From Notolepis coatsorum (lineage: Eukaryota; Chordata; Actinopteri; Aulopiformes; Paralepididae), in contig OZ020598.1 of assembly GCA_963971535.1 (NCBI GenBank), forward strand, positions 94,148,378-94,212,377: a DNA stretch of 64,000 nucleotides, read 5' to 3'. The notes under the pieces were generated by a model. That model was not told where the DNA came from, made no database searches, and saw only the letters and a list, made by a program, of their open reading frames with translations. Shown here one piece after another: positions 1 through 9,910 of the stretch. A program made the position numbers and the translations under genes. Numbering within the stretch: the stretch's first letter is position 1; each line of letters starts with the position of its first letter.

Positions 1-17
1 TAGATACAGATGTCCTG

Positions 18-464
18 TAGGGAATTTGGAATTCGAAGCTTCGGGCAGAGATTCCATTTTAATTCGAAGCTTCGAAGTGTACATCTTTTTTTCTTCTTTT
101 TTTCTTTTTTTTAATGTTGTGGGACTTGTACAGCACTTTGTTCAACTTTGTCAGTGCTGTAAAGTTTTAACCTTTTTAAATCTTAGACAAACTAAACACT
201 TTGCTTTCATGAAATATTGGCTTTATAAAAGCAGCACAATGAACACAAATCTGTCAGTGCCGAGTCCGACCTCATCTTAAATAACAAACAGCATTGCTTG
301 TTGTAATTAACAAAGAGAGGCAGAGTTGATTTTGCAAAAAAAAATTATAATAAAAAATATTCATATTCATATATATATATATTTTTTTAAATAATCGATT
401 TTTATTTTCATATTCGAATCCCATGCCCATCGAACGAAGCTTCGAAGTATTTAAGACAGCCCTA
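18..464. mobile_element. hAT-type short DNA element with 8-bp target duplication
   Basis: The ends are TAGGG...CCCTA and carry the shared inner palindrome TTCGAAGCTTCG near both sides. Identical 8-bp direct repeats ATGTCCTG flank it at 10-17 and 465-472, which is the hAT signature. No transposase is present, so it is a non-autonomous copy of 447 bp lying in the polr1a intron. Confidence 0.8.
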
Positions 465-472
465 ATGTCCTG

Positions 473-969
473 TATGCTCGGCTATTCGGCTGTGAGCTCG
501 CCTTTTTAAATAGAACCTGTAATGCCGTCAAACAGGTAGAAGAGCCCCGCTTGGTATTGCACTTTATTGACATTTTTTTATTTGGTCAAAGTTACTGAAC
601 TCCAACCCACACATCAGACCAAAACAAGATTGGACAATGCTGCAATAGCAGCTGGTAAAACATTGCCGATTTATGGAATGACCATTGTTATGTGTCCAAA
701 ACCCGAAATAAAAAATAACTGAACTGAACTGCCTTGACACCATGTATAGACCTGTCTCACCGTTTAATTTCTCTATAAACTGTACTGCTGGTTGGAATGT
801 GGTTGGAATCACAATAAACCTGCTTGACAACTTCGGAGACAGTAGCAAGGGTGAGTTTACCTGCCCAACAGAAATAGACCAAGCGCTGCATAACCTTTCA
901 CGCCCCATGCACACACAACAAAGGCTTTCCACAGACGCACCAAAAAGGAAGGAACACGCCAAACCACAC
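473..969. other. polr1a intron, nothing recognised
   Basis: Single-copy-looking intron sequence between a hAT element and a hairpin. Open frames on both strands here match no family I know and partly reflect the inverted repeat that follows. Confidence 0.4.
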
Positions 970-1096
970 CTTTTTACCGAACCACTGCTGCTTGGGCGCA
1001 GTGATTTCATCACCTCAAAAGCCCTGTTTTTTTTTGAGAAACTGGGCTTTTGAGGTGATGAAATCACTGCCCAGGCAGCAGTGGTTCGGCAAAAAA
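970..1096. repeat. Hairpin-forming inverted repeat
   Basis: Arms 970-1024 and 1044-1096 are nearly complementary over about 53 bases, from a T-run/A-run at the outside to GCCC/GGGC at the inside, around a 19-base T-rich loop. A small foldback element or MITE is likely. No target duplication was resolved. Confidence 0.75.
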
Positions 1097-1599
1097 GAGT
1101 TCCAAGCGCCACGCCGTGTTTTCCTTTTTACCCCCTTGAATGCCACGTTCCACTCCCAATGTTAACGTTAATATCGCCTAATCTATGTTTTAAATTATGG
1201 CTATGTGTCTAATCTGCCCGTCGCTTATCAAAGAATCATTTTCCAGTCAGTGTTGTCAAGGCAGATTGGTTTTTTATCGCTTCATTTCTGTTTGAGAGCA
1301 TTTTGAAAAGCACCCGTTTTCAGGTGAAAAACAGCCCATTCTGTGATAATCGCCTTTTACTGGAATATTCCAGAACGTTGATATTTGTCGGCCTATTTAT
1401 GAATAGTTTTCAAATAAACGCTAGATGATCAATAGTATACGTGCACGCACGCACGTTCGCTGATAATAGCTGATTTCATTCCCTCATGGATTTTACAGTG
1501 AAACAGATAGAGCACATATCACAAAAAAGCGTATATCTCCTCGAAAGCTAGTCTGATTATCCTAACACTGATAACATAGATTCCTTACCTGACATCAGA

Positions 1600-3052
1600 T
1601 GGTATCCAGAGGTAGAGGTAAACGGTACTCTATCCCCCCCCCTCACAGTGAGCTGTGGTGTTCCACAAGGAAGCATACTAGGACCGCTACTCTTCCTAAT
1701 TTATGCAAATGACATGTCGTCAGCCTGTGACTGCAACTTGTTCCTGTTTGCGGACGACTCAGCCCTGCTGGTCTCTGACAAGAACAAATTGCAGGTTGAA
1801 AAAACCCTCAGCACGGAACTAGGCAAAATCTGCATATGGCTCGCTGATAACAAACTATCATTACACATGGGCAAAACAGAGTCCATTCTCTTCGGTTCAA
1901 ATAACAAACTCAGCAAGACCGACGGATTCTCAGTTACAGTGGGTGACAATATTGTCACAAGGAAAGACGAAATTACCTACCTGGGTTCCATCCTAGAGGA
2001 AAATCTTTCCTGTGACAAAATGGCATCCAATGTAATAAAAAAAGTCAACCAACGAACTAGATTCTTGTACCGGATCTCCTCTCTGGTAAACAAGAATACC
2101 CTGAAGACTCTGGCAGGAGCACTCATTCAAGGGTACTATGACTATGCGTGCACCTCATGGTACCAAAGCACCTCAAAGGCGCTTAAAACAAAATTACAAA
2201 CATCACAAAACAAACTGGTCAGACTACTACTTGACCTGAACCCCAGAACCCACCTCACCCCTGCCCACTTTGCCAACCTAGGATGGCTTAGAGTAGACGA
2301 CAGAGTACAGCAACTTGCAATGGGCCTGGTCTACAAGATACACTATACGACCGGGGTGCCCATGTACATGTCAAAATACTTCCCAAAGGTCAGTGAATAC
2401 CACAACCACTACACCAGAGGAAGCTCAACAAATCATGTTAAACCCAGATTCGGCTCAAACAAGGGACTAAACACGTTTCGCAATTATGCCACAACAATGT
2501 GGAACGCCCTACCCAAAGCTGTAAAGGAATGTGAATCCCTGCCCACATTCAAAACCGCCCTTAAAGGGCACCTACGGGAGGCTGCAATTCGAAACTGGCC
2601 ACCGTAAATGCCCAAAACCCCCACCACCTCCTAATAGACAGTCTCCTCCCCACCGCATGTATATATTCCCTCCCCGCCGTATGTATATTTCCCTCCCACC
2701 CACCCACCCCCTCCTAATGTACAGTCCCCTCCCCATCATATGTATATACTCTGTCAGGATCTAGGGGTAACAGTACTGTATATTTGAATACCGCCTATGT
2801 CACAAATGTATCAGTACTAAATACCTATATGTCCCTATGCCATAAATGTCATGTATGTTGTGTATGTCATAAATGTCTATATGAATTGAAAATGGGGGAC
2901 CCTGATGGAAACAAGACAAACGTCTTTCTCAGGTCTGCATCCCCTTAACAATTGTATGTATTGAGCCGTACTGTATTGTACCCATTCTGCAATCTGTTAA
3001 ATAAAGTTTTCATTCATTCATTCATTCATTCATTCATTCATTCATTCATTCC
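1600..3052 (+). mobile_element. CR1/L2-type LINE, 5'-truncated, with (ATTC)n tail
   Basis: An open frame at 1648-2607 (319 codons) encodes the second half of a reverse transcriptase: [20 protein letters not shown], then the catalytic FADD box, then a long C-terminal thumb region ending near KTALKGHLREA. Motif A and the whole endonuclease are missing, so the copy is 5'-truncated and dead. The 3'UTR (2608-3010) ends in an AATAAA-like stretch and a run of ATTC units, as in CR1/L2 superclade elements. The same 3'UTR recurs at least eight more times in this window. The exact clade cannot be set by eye. Confidence 0.85.
3012..3051. repeat. (ATTC)n tail microsatellite
   Basis: About ten ATTC units form the 3' end of the LINE just upstream; this is a retrotransposon tail rather than an independent microsatellite. 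Confidence 0.9.
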
Positions 3053-3691
3053 AAATGGTATATTCCAATTCCTGATCACCATTCGAAAAAATCGATAAGT
3101 GTATAGATCTAACGTGTATACAGTAGAACTCATGATCCGCGGGGCTCAGAGGATCCAGAATGAACTCTGCTAACTCCGGCTGCATCAGTGGACTGGAAAA
3201 TGTGGACTGGAATATTTTTTTCCCCCAATCCATTTTCATTGAGTTCATTCCAAAGGGGTGATTTACCATCTGGGAGATGATAGGGGGCGCTTTTTTCACA
3301 TCTGATCGCCGGCGGCCCTTGGGTAGGCTAGGGGTAGGCTCGCGTGATGCAATATGATTTCAGATCGCTAAAAAAAAAATAATAATAATAATTCCGAGAA
3401 ATCTCGTGAGTGGCTTTCAACGTAACTATCGTAAACACGAGATTAGCCGTGAGTGGCTCTCAAAGTGTTAAAACGCTAACGCTATTAAAAAAAATTTAAA
3501 TACAGTGGAGGTTAAAATAAGAATATGACTTGGCCTGAAAAAAGGTTCAGTCAGGAGATTATTTTTTTGCTTTAATCCCTGGGATTGACACATTCACTCA
3601 CTATCTGTCTATCTCCTGTCTGTCTGTCTGTCTCTATCTCTCTTCCCCTCTCTCTCTCTTCCCCTCTCTCTCTCTCCCCCTCTCCCCCCAG
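3053..3691 (+). other. Distal part of the last polr1a intron
   Basis: No element recognised in most of it. It ends in a long pyrimidine tract (about 3600-3690, repeated TCTG, TCTC and CCCC) and CCCCCAG, a strong 3' splice site for the exon that follows. Confidence 0.6.
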
Positions 3692-3792
3692 GTTCTCATG
3701 ACCAGCTGGTGTCTCCCTCTGCCTGCCTGGTGGTGGGGAAGGTGGTGAAAGGAGGAACGGGCATCTTCCAACTGAAACAGCCTCTGCAGTAG
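3692..3792 (+). CDS. polr1a: RNA polymerase I largest subunit, last coding exon
   Basis: After the pyrimidine tract and AG at 3690-3691, the frame starting with TCT at 3694 reads 32 residues and stops at TAG 3790-3792. The peptide contains [12 protein letters not shown] and KGGTGIFQL. The extreme C terminus of Pol I subunit A190/RPA194 is known to end with a block of the form SPSA-x-LVVGK-x(3,4)-GTG-x-F, also in yeast, which is why I assign polr1a. The protein is the catalytic subunit that transcribes rRNA genes in the nucleolus. The exon is entered after two bases of a split codon. Earlier exons lie left of the window; I found none in 1-3691. The st3gal5 gene downstream on the same strand fits the neighbourhood I recall for human POLR1A. 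Confidence 0.82.
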
Positions 3793-5640
3793 AACCACAT
3801 TCATAGATACATCAACAAATTTTAAGCTGTTGAGAGGTTTCCATGTTGTCGCCACCATCTGATGATATTTACAGTATTTTTGTATCCTATATCAAAATTG
3901 CATGTTGCGGCAGTATTTGTGATGGGAAATTGAATAGATTGTTGAATGGAAGGCACATTTTGTTCCAAATTTATAAGGATTGCACGTTTAAATGTTAACT
4001 TATATTGGAGAAAAAGAGAAAACAAATGCCATTACACTGTCAAAAATGTGAGACATATTGTGAAGTGATATTTTTATTGGCTAGCAGGGGGAAATGGCTA
4101 GTGAAAAACCTGATTGGCTTATCACTGATATATCCACATTTGTGTTTATGTTACAAACATCCCACTGTTTGATTAGCCATCTTCATTTTTAAGCTAGCTG
4201 GCGATACTGGTATATGAAACTAGAGATCTTGAGGAATCCAAAGATAGCAGCCACAACGTCATGCTAGCTCACCTTGTGTAGTGTTACAGCTCCATGCAAT
4301 TATGTAGATGAAAATAGCAATACCTTGTTTTATAGGGACTGCTACCTTATAATTTCATTGATCTGTAATTAACATAAACATAACACAAGGATTCAATGTC
4401 CCCGATGACATCACTGGTGGCCATATTCAGACTAATTTACTCTTTGACTGTCAAATGATATTGTGCAAAACTGTTTAGAGATTTTGGATGTGTGTGAGAT
4501 TATGTGCAAAATAATCCACCAAGTGCTCCTTTTTAAGGTAGTTTAAATTGTATGGGTTGAGAATGCCATGCGCATGGCCATTTTCAAAGGAGTCCCTTGA
4601 CTTCTCACCTTAAGATATCGGAATGAAAATGGACTCGATCGAACCACACAACTCCTCTTTACAGCCAGGCTCATTTATGCTCACATGTAGAATTAAACCC
4701 AATCTGGGCATTTGTTTTGCATGCAGTACAAATAGGTTACTTTTTGTGATTTAGTATTAGTAGTATACACATACATACATGTATATGTACCGTACATTCA
4801 TATTCGCAGTAAATTGTGTTCAACTGTAAAATATCCCACCTGCAGTACATATCTTTGTCACAACCTTTTGATAACTATGTTTTAGGGATCCTTGCTAAAC
4901 AATGTGTGCAAATATTGACCGATATATATATATATATATATATGTTTTTTTTTACTTACAAATATCTGCATTGGGCTTTAAAATCCATTATTGTTCAGGG
5001 CAGGCTCTACTCTGAAATAAATGTTTTGGTGGGACTGTAAAAGTGGATGTTTATGAAATTGGTGATTTCTCTAGTTTGGATCACTCGCCAGACGATGTAT
5101 AATACTACCACAACAACATGGGTGCGCTTTGTGTGTGATTACATGTGAATATGTGAAGCTTGCCGGTACATATGGAAAGTGTGTGACATGTCCTGTAGTC
5201 CAGATATGCACTTGCAAGTTGGGACACTGTTGGTAGGACTCGCATGCACATAGCCTCTGCAAAAGGGAGTACTGATCTAGAGTCTGCTTTAAATCTGTTA
5301 GTCCTACTCACTGACCCCAGATCGGCTCTCCTTCTCTGGGAAGCTTTGTGAATAGGCACCTGGTACCAGTCTTAACGATGAACGTATTTTCCCGGTTGTC
5401 GTCAAGAAAACGTGTGTTTGTGTGTAGACCTGATCATCTACAGTGGTGGAGGTGGTGGACCAGATACATGCTAGCAAGTGCATCTCGGTGGCTGGTGCCA
5501 TGCCCAGAGGTTTGGAATAATCAGGCTGACAAATGGCATGCAAGAACATTTTGAGTATGTTAAATGAAGAGAAGGTGTGAAAAATTTGTAAAGCAATATT
5601 TAGTTGTACTTGATACATTTCCTACTTTTCCTAATAAACA
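3793..5640 (+). other. polr1a: polr1a 3'UTR and downstream sequence
   Basis: Repeat-poor sequence after the stop codon, with only a (TA)n run at 4921-4943. Poly(A) signals AATAAA occur at 5016-5021 and 5633-5638, so the transcript may end near 5040 or 5660. Which one is used cannot be told from sequence. Confidence 0.5.
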
Positions 5641-5800
5641 CCCGGTGAAGCATAATGTATGTCTCATTTGAATCGTGGCTTGGGGCGCAAAGACACAAAA
5701 TGTGCTTTGCAAAACACATTGGGACGATGGCAATGTGTTTGGCTTTACTGTGAGTGACCAAAAATGTGATGGATTTTTCAAGTCAAGTTAGTGCAAGTTA

Positions 5801-6076
5801 GTGCATACCAGAGCCTCCTAAGTTTTGGTGTGTCTTGAGTTGACCTTACCCCCCCCCCCATAGTGCATACCAGAGCCTCCTAAGTTTTGGTGTGTCTTGA
5901 GTTGACCTTACCCCCCCCCCCCCATAGTGCATACCAGAGCCTCCTAAGTTTTGGTGTGTCTTGAGTTGACCTTACCCCCCCCCCCCCCATAGTGCATACC
6001 AGAGCCTCCTAAGTTTTGGTGTGTCTTGAGTTGACCTTACCCCCCCCACCCATAGTGCATACCAGAGCCTCCTAAG
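5801..6076. repeat. Minisatellite, about 63-bp unit, four full copies plus part
   Basis: Units start at 5801, 5863, 5927, 5992 and 6055 with GTGCATACCAGAGCCTCC and end in a C-run of variable length before CATA. Spacing varies between 62 and 65 bp only because of the C-run. The units are otherwise almost identical, so the expansion is recent. Confidence 0.95.
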
Positions 6077-6081
6077 GCCTA

Positions 6082-6213
6082 AGAGGACGCCGGATACTAC
6101 AGGACGAAAGTCTTTCTCTGGTCTGCATCCCCTTAACAATTGTGTGTATTGAGCTGTACTGTATTGTACCCATTCTGCAATCTGTTAATACAATTTTCAA
6201 TCAATCAATCACA
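6082..6213 (+). mobile_element. CR1/L2-type LINE 3' end
   Basis: This copy matches the 3'UTR of the 1600-3052 LINE: GTCTTTCTCTGGTCTGCATC, CCCCTTAACAATTGTGTGTA, then an AT-rich CAATC tail. It is the first half of a tail-to-tail pair. Confidence 0.85.
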
Positions 6214-6244
6214 GACGGGAACTGCGGAAGAACAGCCTGCTCTG

Positions 6245-6600
6245 TGAATGAATGAAAACTTTATTTAACAGATTGCAGAATTGGCACAATACAGTACGGC
6301 TCAATACACACAATTGTTAAGGGGATGCAGACCAGAGAAAGACTTTTGTCTTGTTTACATCAGGGTCCTCCATTTTCAATTAATATTGACATTTATGACA
6401 TACACAACATATATGACGTTTATGGCATAGGGACATACAGGTATTTAGTACTGATACATTTGTGACATATACGATATTCAAATATACAGTACTGTATAGA
6501 TCCTGACAGAGTATAGACATATGATGGGGAGGGGACTGTACATTAGGAGGGGGTGGGTGGGTGCCTGGGTGGGAGAGAAATATACATATCCCTCCCTGAC
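6245..6600 (-). mobile_element. CR1/L2-type LINE 3' end, reverse
   Basis: The reverse complement of the same 3'UTR, beginning with the GAATGAATG tail and running inward through CAATTGTTAAGGGGATGCAG and the ACATTTATGACATA repeats. It is tail to tail with the preceding copy across about 31 bp. Confidence 0.85.
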
Positions 6601-6799
6601 TAGAGTGCCTCACTGTTTGTCCGACCAGTCCAGTTTGAGCATCTTGTGTGATATTGAAATGTGATATTCTTTTTAATAATAAAGTACTTTAATTTAAATG
6701 TTTATTATTTTCAATGAAAGTCCATGAGTTGGAGTTTGTACACATTTGGGGGGGGGGGGGGGTTATTGTGGAGGGGGTCTTTTATTGTGAAGGACGGCT

Positions 6800-6964
6800 G
6801 TGTTTGCGGAGGTGACGTCAGAGGCGAGCCCTGTCCGCTGATTGGCTAGAAGGTGTATCGTTAATATTTTCGGGCCAAAGTAAATCATCCTCATCGTCAG
6901 CTGATCAGATCATCAATGTGAAGAAGATCTGTCGTCATGGAGGCAAACCCACGTCTACAGGCGG
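6800..6964 (+). promoter_or_regulatory. Possible promoter and first exon (CRE, inverted CCAAT, donor)
   Basis: A perfect cAMP-response element TGACGTCA lies at 6813-6820 and an inverted CCAAT box (ATTGG) at 6841-6845. An ATG at 6937 opens 28 bases (MEANPRLQA) and ends at a strong splice donor GGGTGAGT (GT at 6965). It lies between polr1a and st3gal5 on the same strand and could be an upstream exon. However, joining it to 24558 stops within two codons, so there it would act as leader sequence only. It could equally be the promoter of an unrecognised element. Confidence 0.3.
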
Positions 6965-7194
6965 GTGAGTCGTTGGATATGAATGACTGGATACAAGATG
7001 AACCGACCTCGACACTAACGTGCATCATAATAATAACACAACAACATGGCTACATGACAGTGGAAGCTCAGCTGCCCGGAATTCGATCCCCTTCTTGTAA
7101 CAAGCGTTCAATAATTGATGCTGTTGTCGGCTAGCGGTGCGACTGTTGGTGTGATCATCAATATGAAGTATCTTCTTGTATCACAAGCAGCACT

Positions 7195-7384
7195 GTATTT
7201 GTAAATCTGGTATGTCATAAATGTCTAGATGTAGCAGCACTGTCTATCTGTATGTCATGATGAATTGAAAATGGGGGACCCTGATGTTTAAAGATGAAAG
7301 TCTTTCTCTGGTCAATTGTGTGTATTGAGCCGTACTGTACTGTACCCATTCTGCAATCTGTTAATACAATGTTCAATCAATCGG
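7195..7384 (+). mobile_element. CR1/L2-type LINE 3' end
   Basis: The same 3'UTR family, with GAATTGAAAATGGGGGACCC and a CAATCAATC tail. It lacks the inner GCATCCCCTTAACA part. The L1 element begins close behind it. Confidence 0.8.
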
Positions 7385-7618
7385 GTCAGAAATGTCTGCT
7401 ATGCAATAAGACAATTGTGCAATAATACAAGTAATAAGAATAAGACATAACAGGTATAATGTAAGTTTAGCTGCAATATGTAGCGCACGCAATTGGTTAC
7501 AGCTCCGCTCCCGTTATCGTTAATTTCGTTTAAAAACCTTATTTGGACAATACCAAAAGAGATTAGACCACATCGTATGTATTGATGAGACCCTCTACTA
7601 ACTATATCAAAAGACAAC

Positions 7619-8752
7619 ATGGATAAGGCTAAGAAAAAGGGTGGAAGGAAACAAGACACAGCAATTCTAACGGCGCCGATTGAAACACGTTCAAGGAAAA
7701 TGACAGGCGACGCTGTGGCAGATCCGTTGGTGACAAGCCCCGACGTGGGGAATATAGAGGAGAATACACCGGGACCAAGGACAACTGGCCCCGAGAGGGA
7801 GACAATAGATGACAACATAACAGGAACATCAGAAAAAAGTACCGTGAAGGAAAAAGCAGGCGATTTTGAGAAGATAATAGCAAAAACATCCATCGGATCC
7901 CTCACTGCTCCAATAACATCAACTGACACAAGCAGTTCAATTACACAACCCGACTTCAACTCTCTGACTATCCTGATAAAAGAACAGATGGTCGCTTTCA
8001 AAGCACACGTTGAACACATCGATACTAAATTCGAAGAGGTTATGAGAGCGGTCGCTTTACAGTCCATGCGAATCACGACAGTGGAGAATACGGTGACAGA
8101 AATTACACGGGCAGTCAAGGCGAACGAAGGTGGCATGACAGAGATGGGAAAAGAGATGGAAAGTGTGAAAGAAGAATACCGGAGAGAAATACAAGGGCTT
8201 AAAAACGAAGCGACGGAGAGGCTACTAGAAACCCAACGCTACCACAGGCGGAATAACATCCGCATTGTAGGGCTTGATGAAGCAGTAAACTGCGAAGATC
8301 CCAACTTTCCAACAGTGTTATCAACGATTTTGGGTAACATCGATCCAAACACAGTGCCAGAAGTGGACCAAGTTTACAGAATCGGTTCTCGGGGGCAAAG
8401 AATCAACGGGCCAAGAGTCATCATTGTCACTCTGCGGAAGACTACAACAAGGGATGACATCATCAAATTTGCTCGCAACCAACGTGGGAATCTGAATTAT
8501 GGTGGTAAACCAATATTTATCTACGAAGATTTGAGCAAAGATGCCATCATCCGACGTCTACCATACAAGGAGGTGATGCAAAAGCTGTTCAAAGCCGGTT
8601 ACAAGCCAAGGCTATCATACCCGGCGCTGTTATCATTCTTGGGCAGTGACGGCCGCAGGTCAGGTATATACACACCTATTGAAGCTGATGATTTTCTGAA
8701 TCGAAATGGAGCAAATAACCCAAGGCAGGACGAAAATGCCGGAAACAGATAA
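7619..8752 (+). CDS. L1-type LINE ORF1 protein (RNA-binding chaperone)
   Basis: An open frame of 377 codons starts at ATG 7619, after a short leader, with a basic N terminus (DKAKKKGGRKQ). The middle (about residues 115-205) is polar with heptad-like spacing and looks like a coiled coil. It is followed by RRNNIRIVGLDE at about 214-225, the hallmark that opens the RRM-like domain of L1 ORF1 proteins, then by a basic C-terminal domain. ORF1p trimerises on L1 RNA and acts as a nucleic-acid chaperone in target-primed reverse transcription. No stops or frameshifts are seen. ORF2 of the same element follows on the same strand after an unusually long 1158-bp spacer. Confidence 0.85.
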   Translation: MDKAKKKGGRKQDTAILTAPIETRSRKMTGDAVADPLVTSPDVGNIEENTPGPRTTGPERETIDDNITGTSEKSTVKEKAGDFEKIIAKTSIGSLTAPITSTDTSSSITQPDFNSLTILIKEQMVAFKAHVEHIDTKFEEVMRAVALQSMRITTVENTVTEITRAVKANEGGMTEMGKEMESVKEEYRREIQGLKNEATERLLETQRYHRRNNIRIVGLDEAVNCEDPNFPTVLSTILGNIDPNTVPEVDQVYRIGSRGQRINGPRVIIVTLRKTTTRDDIIKFARNQRGNLNYGGKPIFIYEDLSKDAIIRRLPYKEVMQKLFKAGYKPRLSYPALLSFLGSDGRRSGIYTPIEADDFLNRNGANNPRQDENAGNR

Positions 8753-9910
8753 GCCTCTTTCTCAATGTATACCAGTGTTAGAATGACTTTATTGTGTTCA
8801 TCAAGGTAGCAGACGATATGCAAGCCGTCTATAACAATGTGTACTGTGTATAATACGATTCATAATACATTATAATTTCAGTCTCTGGTCTCTGAGGAGA
8901 CATATACATATCATTGCAAAAAGATCTATCTGGAATATTCTGGGTTTATCGCTCAAATGCCCTGGGTCTCTTAGATCATTCTGGAACATAAAATAGTCTA
9001 GGCACTAGTATACTCTACAACCTTCTAGAATATAAGGCACCATGACAACGAAGCCTACAACTCTAACAATAAACATCCGGTGTGTATACACATAGCAGAT
9101 AATAAATTAAATTAAGTTCAATCAGTCCTTAATAATATTTAAAAAATTAACCACACCTAAACGTATGAACACTACAAGGTTATTCTAACAATTTAAGTAA
9201 TCACTCCATTGAAGGCACATTGAAGCTCTAAAAGGCGCTGCTTTTCTATCTTATCTAATCTGTTAATTCGGTTCTAGTGGCTTCTCCACGTTGATAATTA
9301 TTCTATCTCTCATTCCTTATCTATATCTTTCCATTGATTTTTATTTTATTTAATTTTTTCTTCTCATTACTCTATATTTTTTAAATATATTTTAACTTAC
9401 ATTGTTCTTTTCCAATGTTCTTCACATTAAGGTGTCAATATTGCTCTACAATCTTTTCCTTTTTTCCTTTTTTCCCACACGTTAGTAGAGGGTTCAAATG
9501 AATATGTCGATGAAAGTTTATTCTCGTTTTTTATTTTTTATTTTATTTTTTCTGTCATTTATCACAATACTTCATTACAGTAAGGGAAGGTGCAAGACCA
9601 AAAGCGACATTCTATTGCAATAGAATGGAAATGTTAGATCCTATGGCAATTAGCATAGGAAGATTAAGATTACAATGCTCAGTTTGGGCAATCCGGTGGA
9701 CCATGGGAGAAAGTCAATCGCGGAGGATGTGTTCTTGGAACACAGGCCTGTACGACTTTCTGGGTGAGGGGAAAATAGGGGATTTTTATTTGTATATATA
9801 TATGTTTTTAAGCTCAGCTCTCAACGGGACCTCATTAATTGGATGTACATCTATTGTAGCTTCACACTCCAGAAGCATTACCAAAAACTACACAAAAACA
9901 TGCATAGATT
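8753..9910 (+). other. Spacer between L1 ORF1 and ORF2
   Basis: AT-rich, with T-rich tracts between about 9340 and 9560. No protein family recognised. L1 spacers are normally much shorter, so this may hold a decayed insertion or be a lineage trait. No clear target duplication was found inside it. Confidence 0.5.

Noticed and set aside
564-1112. A 182-codon reverse-strand ORF
   Set aside because: It crosses the hairpin, has no domain, splice signals or biased composition, and is probably chance.
6937-7134. A 65-codon protein-coding gene
   Set aside because: Only the first 28 bases, up to a strong splice donor, look deliberate; the remainder reads into low-complexity sequence. Kept only as a possible first exon.
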